A stretch of 36,790 bases of DNA, from positions 1 through 36,790 of IMG/VR virus record IMGVR_UViG_3300003332_000023; one strand, 5' to 3'. Source of the stretch: a virus. A program made the position numbers and the translations under genes. Below are positions 6,858-13,418 of this stretch, in pieces. Each line of letters begins with the position of its first letter. Position 1 is the stretch's first letter. The notes beneath the pieces are model-generated. The model saw only the letters and a program-made list of their open reading frames with translations, was not told the origin of the DNA and did no database searches.

Positions 6858-8216
6858 ATGCCACAAATAACAAGTGAAATATTAAAAGAGCTGGATGCAG
6901 AGCGACTAACAAGAGTTCCTCTCATCAATGAAAATGAACTTTATGTATCAGGAATAAATCCACCGACAAAGAATGAGAAACCAGGAAAAAAACCAGATAA
7001 CAGGATAACTATCCCGTTTGCTAAAATGGCAGTTGAAACACTAACAGGATATGCAGCAAGATCAGGTGATATTCAAGAATCCTGGGATAATATAAAAACT
7101 CCTGAGGACGAGTCTAAAAATCCAGAAAACGACCCGTACATATCATTAAGAAAAGAAATAGCAGAAAATAACGAAACAGATATTGAAACTTCAGAACTTT
7201 ATGAGGAATCAATTACTCAGGGTGTAAGTTATGAATTATTTTGGGTAACGGGTGCAGACGAAGAAAGTAAAACTGTTGCAGATGTTCAATATAAAATTGT
7301 ACCAAATGCAGAAATAGCTCTTGTATGGTCGAGAGACTTAAAACCTAGATTGCTTGCAGCAGTGAGGTTTCAGAGTTTTAAGGAGAATGGGAAAACTATA
7401 AAAACAGCAGATGTTTATTACCCTGAATTGTCAGAGGCATGGAAAAGTGTTGACTCTGATACATGGATGCGTAATATTGATGGTGATACCCGTTACCCAT
7501 ATAAATCAGTACCTATTGCAATTTATCCAGCAAACAGAAGAGAAGTTTCAATTTTTCAGGCAGAGAAACCGCTTATAACAGGGAACGATAAACTGCTGAA
7601 TAAGAGTTTTAATGAAGTGGATAGATTTAATGCAATGATTGCATTGTTGCCGGGGAAAGCTTCAAAAGAATTTGCAGAAGCACTTATTGAGAATAATATA
7701 ATTGATAATTTAGGCGACTTTGAAAAATGGCCAGCATATCTGCAGAAAGACCTGAACGGGATTAATGAATTCTACTCAGGATTATCCCAGTATTCTAAAG
7801 AGCTGTTTTTTTCATCTATAAAGATCCCTGATTTTACAGATAAAGAATTTGCAAATGCACAATCAGGGCGTGCAATGCTTTTTAAATTGATAGGGCTTGA
7901 ACTCCGGGCATCGAAAATTGACACGTATTTTGACAAAGGCCTCGCTCAGAGGAATAAACTAATAAATGATGTAATTGGTGAGAGCAGGGATATATCTCCG
8001 GATGATTACAAAATGATAATCAAACATAAAAGAAACTTGCCAGTTGACCGTGAAGCTGTTTTTGATATGGCAATGAAAGCTCAGGGGATATTATCCAAAG
8101 AGACTATTTTAAGATTATTTCCAAAAGATATTATCGATGATATTGAGAAAGAATTAGAACGGCTTGAAATTGAGAGGCCGAAAATTGATTTGGATGATTT
8201 GAGTATTGAGGAATAG
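6858..8216 (+). CDS. Portal protein (SPP1 gp6-like)
   Basis: A 452-residue protein with the sequence style and length of SPP1-type portals. An N-terminal region has NRITIPFAKMAVETLTGY (about residues 48-65), and the middle contains the SVPIAIYPANRREVSIFQ stretch typical of the wing. A long C-terminal helical part carries conserved FANAQSGRAMLFKL (about residues 333-346). As a dodecamer at one vertex it forms the DNA channel. The start has the site GGAGGCTAACAC. Position between terL and the Mu-F-like protein is the standard one. Confidence 0.92.
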   Translation: MPQITSEILKELDAERLTRVPLINENELYVSGINPPTKNEKPGKKPDNRITIPFAKMAVETLTGYAARSGDIQESWDNIKTPEDESKNPENDPYISLRKEIAENNETDIETSELYEESITQGVSYELFWVTGADEESKTVADVQYKIVPNAEIALVWSRDLKPRLLAAVRFQSFKENGKTIKTADVYYPELSEAWKSVDSDTWMRNIDGDTRYPYKSVPIAIYPANRREVSIFQAEKPLITGNDKLLNKSFNEVDRFNAMIALLPGKASKEFAEALIENNIIDNLGDFEKWPAYLQKDLNGINEFYSGLSQYSKELFFSSIKIPDFTDKEFANAQSGRAMLFKLIGLELRASKIDTYFDKGLAQRNKLINDVIGESRDISPDDYKMIIKHKRNLPVDREAVFDMAMKAQGILSKETILRLFPKDIIDDIEKELERLEIERPKIDLDDLSIEE

Positions 8217-8227
8217 AGGAGGGAATC

Positions 8228-8377
8228 ATGAGCAAAATTAAATGGGCATTAAAACAATTATTGCCATTAACTTACAGGAGCAGTTATCAAATAAACGGTG
8301 AACCTTGGTTTTCTGTTTGGGTTATGTGGTTTGGGAAGGTTTATAAACATGATTCCTTCCAGATAGTTAAGAGTTAA
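8228..8377 (+). CDS. Small hypothetical protein (49 aa)
   Basis: A 49-residue, tryptophan- and aromatic-rich basic peptide starting at 8228 behind GAGGAGGGAATC, an excellent ribosome binding site. It contains WFSVWVMWFGKVY (about residues 27-39), an amphipathic or weakly hydrophobic stretch but not a clear membrane helix. The gene sits 11 bases after portal and 3 bases before the next gene. No family recognised. Confidence 0.6.
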   Translation: MSKIKWALKQLLPLTYRSSYQINGEPWFSVWVMWFGKVYKHDSFQIVKS

Positions 8378-8380
8378 TAT

Positions 8381-8575
8381 ATGGAATGTCCAGATTGTAA
8401 AGGATTAATGATCAAGATGGCTGTCCAGAATGAAGAATCGGACTGGCTTGTTTTTTGGGGATGTGATTGTAAATTAAATAATGATTTGCCGATTGATCAA
8501 GCAGGTAATGAAATAGGTATAGAATTATTTGTACATAATGGCAGATGTTGCGATTTGGAGAATAGTTTTAAATGA
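8381..8575 (+). CDS. Zinc-ribbon-like protein (64 aa)
   Basis: Begins MECPDCKG and has a second cysteine pair, GCDCK, near residues 28-30, with two more cysteines (RCC) near residue 55. A small zinc-binding module is likely. The stop overlaps the head-morphogenesis start by ATGA, so the two are coupled. Zinc-ribbon miniproteins at this place are seen in some phages, but the role is unknown. Confidence 0.65.
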   Translation: MECPDCKGLMIKMAVQNEESDWLVFWGCDCKLNNDLPIDQAGNEIGIELFVHNGRCCDLENSFK

Positions 8576-9657
8576 CCCTATCTGAATTAAATGAAGCGGG
8601 CTTTTCCAGTACTCAAAATGAAATTAAACGCTTCAACAGCCTGCTTGCGAAACAATACAAAACCGCACTTGACCAAATCAGGACTGATATCGGGGAAGTC
8701 TACGATAAAGTAATTGGAAATAGATCCCCTGCACAAGTTGCAGCATTGCTAAAAGAAGAACCTGCATGGCTCTATGTTCAGGCAAATAAGTTCGACCGAT
8801 TGCAGGCACTTCAAAAAAAAGTACAGACTGAGTTTATTAAGGCAAGTATCACTGCCGGGAATATGACAGTTGAAAGTTCTAAAATGGCTATAACTAATAA
8901 TTTCTATCGCCAGCAATTCAGTGTTATGTTCGCAAATGCAAGCCCTGTAAGTCTCAGTTTCACGGTCTTAAATCCTGCAGTTGTTGAAGTCTCTGTACTC
9001 GGAACTCCAACGGTATGGAATAAACTAGGCAAACAGGTTGCTGACAAGATCGCCGAGAAATACGGTACCCTTGGAGCTTATCAACCTAAATATGGAACGC
9101 TATCAAGTATTCTAACTAAAAACCGTAGGGCTCAATTAGATAAAATCCAGACAAGTATTACTCAGGGACTTATTCAAGGTAAATCTTTCACACAAACAGC
9201 AAAAGATGTAAAAAATGTTTTAGACTCCACAGCTTCACAGGCTTTACGGGTTGTCCGAACCGAGAGCATGCGCAACATGAACGCTGGAGCATTTGCAAAT
9301 CACAATCAGGCAGTCAGTCAAGGTCTTGAAATCCAGCGTCAAATATTATCTGTTTTAGATGATCGGACACGAGTTCAAAGTCAGACTGTTGATACCAGGA
9401 TTGAGAATGAGGACGGATTTTTTGTATATCCAGGTGGATTACTTGTAAGTTTCCCTGGGAATTCAGGAGTTGCTGCCTACGATATAAATGACCGTGAAAC
9501 AGTAGCTGGAATCATCGATGGGCAATCACCAGAATTGAGGCGTGGAAGGAATCCAATATCTGGAAAAAACGAGATTATGTCTTTTAAGGATTATCCGACA
9601 TGGATGAAAGATAATGGTTTCACACAAAATAAAACTGGTAGGTGGACATTAAAGTAA
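8572..9657 (+). CDS. Minor head protein, Mu gpF-like (SPP1 gp7-like)
   Basis: A 361-residue head morphogenesis protein. The C-terminal half has the Mu-F domain: RVVRTESMRNMNAGAFANH (about residues 225-243) followed by LSVLDDRTR and QTVD, the usual conserved block. The N-terminal half is helical and should contact the portal. In SPP1-type phages this protein enters the procapsid with portal and influences DNA ejection. The gene ends this half of the late module; the scaffold gene lies 3.1 kb further on, beyond an antisense cassette. Confidence 0.88.
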   Translation: MTLSELNEAGFSSTQNEIKRFNSLLAKQYKTALDQIRTDIGEVYDKVIGNRSPAQVAALLKEEPAWLYVQANKFDRLQALQKKVQTEFIKASITAGNMTVESSKMAITNNFYRQQFSVMFANASPVSLSFTVLNPAVVEVSVLGTPTVWNKLGKQVADKIAEKYGTLGAYQPKYGTLSSILTKNRRAQLDKIQTSITQGLIQGKSFTQTAKDVKNVLDSTASQALRVVRTESMRNMNAGAFANHNQAVSQGLEIQRQILSVLDDRTRVQSQTVDTRIENEDGFFVYPGGLLVSFPGNSGVAAYDINDRETVAGIIDGQSPELRRGRNPISGKNEIMSFKDYPTWMKDNGFTQNKTGRWTLK

Positions 9658-9659
9658 AC

Positions 9660-9672
9660 CCCCCTCAGGGGG
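9660..9672. terminator. Short GC hairpin between converging genes
   Basis: CCCCC (9660-9664), loop TCA, GGGGG (9668-9672) lies between the stop of the head gene (9657) and the stop of the last minus-cassette gene (9673). The stem is strong but no clean T-run follows on either strand, so termination strength is uncertain. Confidence 0.5.
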
Positions 9673-9846
9673 CTATTCTCTCCTCCAATCAAAATAAACC
9701 CATATCATCCAGACTACTGTAATCGGCCAAATCAAGGCACCTGAGAAAACCATTATCAAATATTCATATGCATCATCAGAAAACTCTTCTCTGAACATTA
9801 CAGATAAAATAATTAAAGTTATTATCATGGGTATTATGTAGATCAT
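9673..9846 (-). CDS. Small membrane protein (57 aa)
   Basis: A 57-residue protein with two hydrophobic segments, about residues 2-15 and 32-50, separated by a short acidic loop (REEFSDDAYEY) and ending in basic WRRE. Its ATG overlaps the upstream stop by ATGA, marking it as the last gene of the minus cassette. Two-helix topology resembles a holin or a small inner-membrane exclusion protein, but neither can be claimed from sequence. Confidence 0.65.
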   Translation of the reverse strand: MIYIIPMIITLIILSVMFREEFSDDAYEYLIMVFSGALIWPITVVWMIWVYFDWRRE

Positions 9847-10175
9847 TTGTTATTCCTGTTCAATTCTTTTAAAGCTTTTTTTATAACAGCCTCTCTTTGC
9901 CTTTCCAGCAGGTTCTTACGGTGTAGATTATCAGCAATCATCATGGCAAAATTTATATTATCGTAACATTCTGATAATATTTCTGTATCAACATGATTAT
10001 ATTCTAGAGCTTCTTTTAGTTCCTGTTTTTCTTCCCTACCTCTTTTTCTAAGGAAGGGAATACTGCAATGTTTCCAGTGAGTTTTTCCCTTATTCTTCGG
10101 ACTATTCATTTTATCAATAGAATCGTCTACAATTTTATGAAATCTTTTTCTCTCTGTTTCAGTTATTCTGTTCAA
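9843..10175 (-). CDS. Helical basic protein (110 aa)
   Basis: A charged, mostly helical 110-residue protein. It starts with TTG at 10175, which overlaps the previous stop (TTGA). Stretches such as KRGREEKQELKEALEY suggest amphipathic helices. No family recognised. Member of the overlapping minus cassette. Confidence 0.6.
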   Translation of the reverse strand: MNRITETERKRFHKIVDDSIDKMNSPKNKGKTHWKHCSIPFLRKRGREEKQELKEALEYNHVDTEILSECYDNINFAMMIADNLHRKNLLERQREAVIKKALKELNRNNK

Positions 10176-10402
10176 AATAAATCACTCCATTTTTTACCTG
10201 TTGCTTTTTCTATTATGCTTTCTGTCAATCTTGCAATCGGTACAAACGTTAAATCTTCTACAATATCTGCTATTTGTTTCCATTTGTCCAAAGCCTCAAT
10301 AGCTTCCTTATAATTAGCTTCAAGCTGTCTGACATCTACTTCATCTATATAGTGATTAGTAGCAAAGAAATGTTGTTTAATCTCTAAAGGTTCTATGTTC
10401 AT
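10172..10402 (-). CDS. TGKKW-motif protein, copy 2 (76 aa)
   Basis: A helical protein whose C-terminus, ESIIEKATGKKWSDLF, matches the ending of the gene at 12126-12374 (TLEKVTGKKWGKIKELLNA). I chose ATG 10402 because it overlaps the preceding stop by ATGA, like the other junctions here; an in-frame ATG at 10417 is the alternative. The shared ending suggests two paralogues or a shuffled C-terminal module in one operon. Function unknown. Confidence 0.65.
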   Translation of the reverse strand: MNIEPLEIKQHFFATNHYIDEVDVRQLEANYKEAIEALDKWKQIADIVEDLTFVPIARLTESIIEKATGKKWSDLF

Positions 10403-10566
10403 CTTGAGCCTACCCATTCATCACTACCGCATACCGGACATTTATCATTTTTCTGCGGGTCATAGAAAACATAACATTCCCCACACTGTACAGGAGGGTT
10501 GTATATCCTCCATGCCTCTTCAAAATCATACGTGTATTTTTTTGTTTTCTTTTTCTTATGTTTCAT
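10399..10566 (-). CDS. Zinc-ribbon miniprotein (55 aa)
   Basis: A very basic N-terminus (KHKKKKTKK) is followed by CGEC at 28-31 and CPVC at 43-46, a clean four-cysteine rubredoxin-type zinc ribbon. Both start and stop overlap neighbours by ATGA. A nucleic-acid-binding role is plausible from the lysine-rich arm and ribbon, but this is inference. Confidence 0.7.
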   Translation of the reverse strand: MKHKKKKTKKYTYDFEEAWRIYNPPVQCGECYVFYDPQKNDKCPVCGSDEWVGSR

Positions 10567-10898
10567 TTTTCTTTCTCCCAGATATATTTTAGAGCCTGTT
10601 CAATATTTTTCTCTTGAGATTGTCCAATATCACCATCACCAAATTTTATATTATTATCGTCGTAATCCACGACTGTGATAATAAACGGATACTGAGTAAT
10701 AGACCATTTTTCATCATGTTTATTTATCCCTTCAATAGCTCTCTGAAGTAGTAAAGGATACCAAATAGTTAAGCCATCATCACGAGAAAACCAACTAAAA
10801 TCAACAGGATCCCCATTAGGATCATAAAACACATTATCATTTATAATTTCAAACCCATCAGCATATCCAACCATCCACTTAATAAAATCTATATTCAT
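10563..10898 (-). CDS. Hypothetical acidic protein (111 aa)
   Basis: A 111-residue soluble acidic protein rich in tryptophan and aspartate, with stretches such as DPNGDPVDFSWFSRDDG and VVDYDDNNIKFGDGD. No family recognised. The C-terminal third is helical. Overlaps both neighbours by ATGA. Similar acidic phage proteins often bind host enzymes or mimic DNA, but I see no specific evidence for that here. Confidence 0.6.
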   Translation of the reverse strand: MNIDFIKWMVGYADGFEIINDNVFYDPNGDPVDFSWFSRDDGLTIWYPLLLQRAIEGINKHDEKWSITQYPFIITVVDYDDNNIKFGDGDIGQSQEKNIEQALKYIWEKEK

Positions 10899-11095
10899 TC
10901 TTTACTCCTTGCTTTTATAGCCTCTTGCAATTCTTCTTCCGTGTATACTTTTATTTTGCCAGTTCCTTCACAAGGTTCACATTGTACTTGGATAGGACAA
11001 TTAGTACATATTCCATCTACATGTGGATCACAAGGGTCATGTTCAGCAGTATATCCATCTCCATCACAATCAGGACAATCTATCTCTCTAGGCAT
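10895..11095 (-). CDS. DnaJ-type zinc finger protein (66 aa)
   Basis: Contains CPDCDGDGY at 7-15 and CEPCEGTGK at 39-47, the two halves of a DnaJ-like zinc finger, with another cysteine pair (CTNC) between them. The tail IKVYTEEELQEAIKAR (48-63) closely parallels the tail of the helix-turn-helix protein at 12367-12567. It looks like a zinc module joined to that C-terminal element. Partner and role unknown. Confidence 0.7.
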   Translation of the reverse strand: MPREIDCPDCDGDGYTAEHDPCDPHVDGICTNCPIQVQCEPCEGTGKIKVYTEEELQEAIKARSKE

Positions 11096-11387
11096 CTGTT
11101 TCCTCCAATGCTATATTCCCTATAATGTCAAATACATTATCATACGGCCACTCTTCCTTACCCTCTTCCTCTTCATATTTCCAGTAATTTTTTGCATTGT
11201 CTGTTTCAATAAACTTTGACCTATGAGTAATTTTGGCAATATAATCATATCCCTTCATAGTCTCTTCTGAGTATCCCTCATCGATATCAATGTCGTATCC
11301 ATCCATAAGCCATTTTTCAGCTTCTTCAAATGTCTCAAAAGTTTCGTTTTCGCAATTTGCCGCATAAAATGCTACATATTTATCCAT
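11088..11387 (-). CDS. Acidic hypothetical protein (99 aa)
   Basis: A strongly acidic 99-residue protein (many E and D, e.g. DGYDIDIDEGYSEE) with an aromatic pattern. It begins MDKYVAFYAANCENE and overlaps both neighbours by eight bases. No family recognised. The high negative charge would allow DNA mimicry or inhibitor functions, which cannot be decided from sequence alone. Confidence 0.6.
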   Translation of the reverse strand: MDKYVAFYAANCENETFETFEEAEKWLMDGYDIDIDEGYSEETMKGYDYIAKITHRSKFIETDNAKNYWKYEEEEGKEEWPYDNVFDIIGNIALEETDA

Positions 11388-11700
11388 CTATTCTCTCCAA
11401 TGTTTTTTGATTTTCCTTTGTTTGTTTAATTCCAAACTCTACCATTGTTGAGAGCATACTATCTGTTAATTCCTTTAACTCCTTTATTTCTATTAACCCT
11501 TCTTCTATCCGCTGTTTGTCTATTTTTTCAAAAGCGTTAAGTTTCTCTATTTCTTCTGCCTGTTTCTCAAAATCTTCTTTTAGTCTTTTTATTTCTGGAT
11601 TACGGGATTTATAGCCTGCTTCAAATGTTGGGAAATCACTTTCTAGCCTAAAATACGGATCATCAAAATATTTCTCAAACTCTTCTTTTATTTTATCCAT
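11380..11700 (-). CDS. Coiled-coil protein (106 aa)
   Basis: A 106-residue protein that is almost entirely helical from about residue 30, with heptad-like E/K/L patterning (IKRLKEDFEKQAEEIEKL) as in a coiled coil. Its ATG shares one base with the preceding stop (TAATG). Probably a dimer or adaptor; no family recognised. Confidence 0.6.
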   Translation of the reverse strand: MDKIKEEFEKYFDDPYFRLESDFPTFEAGYKSRNPEIKRLKEDFEKQAEEIEKLNAFEKIDKQRIEEGLIEIKELKELTDSMLSTMVEFGIKQTKENQKTLERIDG

Positions 11701-11852
11701 TAGTTCCCCTCCTCCAAAACTTCATCCTCCATCCTCATTTCATAATCATAATCTGCTTTCAGGTCTTGATAAATAAAACAATCGGTAGGACATACGATAT
11801 TTTTAAAATCACAATCTTGACATACTTCCAATGATCCTGGGCTTGCACTCAT
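11700..11852 (-). CDS. Cysteine-rich miniprotein (50 aa)
   Basis: A 50-residue acidic protein with CQDC at 11-14 and CPTDC at 21-25, a likely metal site. Start overlaps the previous stop by ATGA and the stop overlaps the next start by one base, which fixes both ends. Function unknown. Confidence 0.65.
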   Translation of the reverse strand: MSASPGSLEVCQDCDFKNIVCPTDCFIYQDLKADYDYEMRMEDEVLEEGN

Positions 11853-12133
11853 CTCTCACTTACTCCTATAATCATTAACGCTGATTTTTTAGCAATTTTC
11901 ATATTTCCTTTAAAATCACTAATAATAGATTTTTTCTCTCTAATTTCCTGTTCCAACTGATCAATTTTATTTTTCTGATATTCCAGGGTTTTAACTATTT
12001 CTCTGTCAGCATACCTGTAAATTCTCGGCTTCCAATACGCTCGATCGATCAGAACACCTACTAAAATACAGAATATTGCAATAAGGATAGGAGCTAAGAT
12101 ATTCACTATCTGTGATAGTTCGTAATTAAGCAT
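11849..12133 (-). CDS. Single-pass membrane protein with coiled coil (94 aa)
   Basis: One transmembrane helix at about 10-30 (VNILAPILIAIFCILVGVLI) is followed by a basic stretch (DRAYWKPRIYRY) and a charged helix (about 42-75) with coiled-coil character. By the positive-inside rule the tail would be cytoplasmic. The gene overlaps both neighbours. Together with the 9673-9846 protein it gives this cassette two membrane components. Confidence 0.65.
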   Translation of the reverse strand: MLNYELSQIVNILAPILIAIFCILVGVLIDRAYWKPRIYRYADREIVKTLEYQKNKIDQLEQEIREKKSIISDFKGNMKIAKKSALMIIGVSER

Positions 12134-12374
12134 TTAGCAGCTCCTTGATTTTTCCCCATTTTTTTCCGGTTACTTTTTCGAGTGTCTGCCTTGCAATATC
12201 AACTCTTCTTTGTGATTCTCTATTAAGCGTAAAAAAAGATTTGTCTATGGCTATATCAATCAAAGCTCCGAGCATTTCATTTTTTTGGTTTTCAAGATCT
12301 AGGATAATATCACCATTAATAATACTTGGCCTATATTTACTCTTTATCCCCAATTTCTCAATTATACTACCCAT
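12126..12374 (-). CDS. TGKKW-motif protein, copy 1 (82 aa)
   Basis: An 82-residue protein ending TLEKVTGKKWGKIKELLNA, the same element as in the 10172-10402 protein. The start at 12374 has the site GGAGG and overlaps the upstream gene by eight bases. The rest of the two proteins is not obviously alike, although both are helical. Function unknown. Confidence 0.65.
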   Translation of the reverse strand: MGSIIEKLGIKSKYRPSIINGDIILDLENQKNEMLGALIDIAIDKSFFTLNRESQRRVDIARQTLEKVTGKKWGKIKELLNA

Positions 12375-12567
12375 CTCTTCTTTTCCTCCCTGGTTTCCGA
12401 GCTCTATAGTTTATTATTGCCTGAAGATCCTCTTCAGTAAAAACTCTGATAGCTCCTGTCGTACCATGGACATATTCAATATCAATATTCCCCAGTTGCC
12501 GGATTCGATATCTTACAGCATCTTCTGTAAGATTTATTTTCTCTGCAATGTCAGTTATTGTAATCAT
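12367..12567 (-). CDS. Helix-turn-helix DNA-binding protein, first gene of antisense cassette
   Basis: The first 30 residues, MITITDIAEKINLTEDAVRY and onward, form a helix-turn-helix of the MerR/replication-regulator kind. A short wing and the ending VFTEEDLQAIINYRARK follow. Its start at 12567 has the site AGAGGTG. As first gene after the divergent promoters at 12586-12709 it is a candidate regulator of the cassette, the late promoter, or both. The C-terminal element recurs in the zinc-finger protein at 10895-11095. Confidence 0.72.
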   Translation of the reverse strand: MITITDIAEKINLTEDAVRYRIRQLGNIDIEYVHGTTGAIRVFTEEDLQAIINYRARKPGRKRRDG

Positions 12568-12585
12568 TTTACACCTCTTGTAATC

Positions 12586-12614
12586 AATTTAACTCATATT
12601 ATATGTTTTGTCAA
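12586..12614 (-). promoter_or_regulatory. Promoter of the antisense cassette
   Basis: On the minus strand, TTGACA (12614-12609), a 17-base spacer and TAAATT (12591-12586) precede the helix-turn-helix gene by about 20 bases. The -35 box is perfect; the -10 box matches four of six bases. Confidence 0.6.
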
Positions 12615-12679
12615 CATAGAAACGTTTAATAGTATACAAATTATTTAATTCACACCAGATGATACTTTTTTTATTTCTA

Positions 12680-12709
12680 TTGACAAAAATACTACATGAG
12701 GTATATTAT
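12680..12709 (+). promoter_or_regulatory. Promoter of the capsid/tail module
   Basis: TTGACA (12680-12685), an 18-base spacer and TATTAT (12704-12709) form a strong sigma-70 promoter about 43 bases before the scaffold gene, back to back with the minus-cassette promoter. It gives the second half of the late genes its own transcription start. Confidence 0.7.
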
Positions 12710-12751
12710 TATATATAACCGTGGGGTAAAACCGCAGGGTAGGAGGCGACA

Positions 12752-13369
12752 ATGGGACAATTAACCGATTATGTAAAAGCAAATTTCACACCAGCCGAGG
12801 GAATAGATATTTCTGAAGTTGAAAAATTAGAAACTGAACTTGATCCTTTATCTGGACTTTCCACAGTAGATCAGGCACTTGATTTTATGGGGCGCAATGA
12901 TTTATTCAACAGGGCATTAAAAAAACATGAAACAACATCTATTGAAAAACATGATGATAAATTCATGAAAGATAAATATCCTGAAATGCTTAAAAGTGCC
13001 TTGGACGAGAAACTGAAAGAACTCAATCCTGATGAAACACCAGAGCAGAAAAGGATTAGAGAACTTGAAGACAAAATAAGTGCAGCTGATAAACGGGATG
13101 CATTAAATGCTCTAAAAATCGAACTACAGTCAAAAGCTAAAGAAATCGGGTATACCGGGAATATAGATTTATTTATATCTCAAGGTGATAAAGCAATTGA
13201 AACCATGGAAGCCTATCACGAAGCGAATACAGCATGGAGAGAGAAAGAAAAAGAGACCATGCAAAAAGAAGTATATAAGGGTAATCCTCCTCCAAAAGGA
13301 GGAGAGGATGTACCTAGTGATTTTAATTTAGATTCTGAAATGAATAAACTTTCATTTTTAAATCAATAA
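12752..13369 (+). CDS. Scaffolding protein
   Basis: A 205-residue, highly charged, mostly helical protein immediately before the major capsid gene, the usual position, size and composition of a phage scaffold (GP20-like class). A helical region near 105-160 could form the coiled-coil core, and the C-terminus (from about 180) is less charged and may bind coat protein. The site GGAGGCGACA precedes the ATG. Identification rests on position and composition rather than a diagnostic motif. Confidence 0.75.
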   Translation: MGQLTDYVKANFTPAEGIDISEVEKLETELDPLSGLSTVDQALDFMGRNDLFNRALKKHETTSIEKHDDKFMKDKYPEMLKSALDEKLKELNPDETPEQKRIRELEDKISAADKRDALNALKIELQSKAKEIGYTGNIDLFISQGDKAIETMEAYHEANTAWREKEKETMQKEVYKGNPPPKGGEDVPSDFNLDSEMNKLSFLNQ

Positions 13370-13380
13370 AGGTAGACCGT

Positions 13381-13415
13381 ATGGCCTGCCTGATATTTAT
13401 AATTAGGTAGGTTAT
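13381..13415 (+). promoter_or_regulatory. RNA hairpin covering the coat-gene ribosome binding site
   Basis: Bases 13381-13394 and 13402-13415 pair along 14 positions around a 7-base loop (ATTTATA). Four of the pairs are G-U and can form only in the plus-sense RNA. The right arm contains AGGTAGG (13405-13411), the ribosome binding site of the coat gene that begins at 13419. The helix would occlude it. Confidence 0.6.
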
Positions 13416-13418
13416 AAA

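Noticed and set aside
12145-12648. 167-codon plus-strand frame opposite the antisense cassette
   Set aside because: It runs through several overlapping minus-strand genes that have good start sites and motifs, and lacks its own ribosome site.
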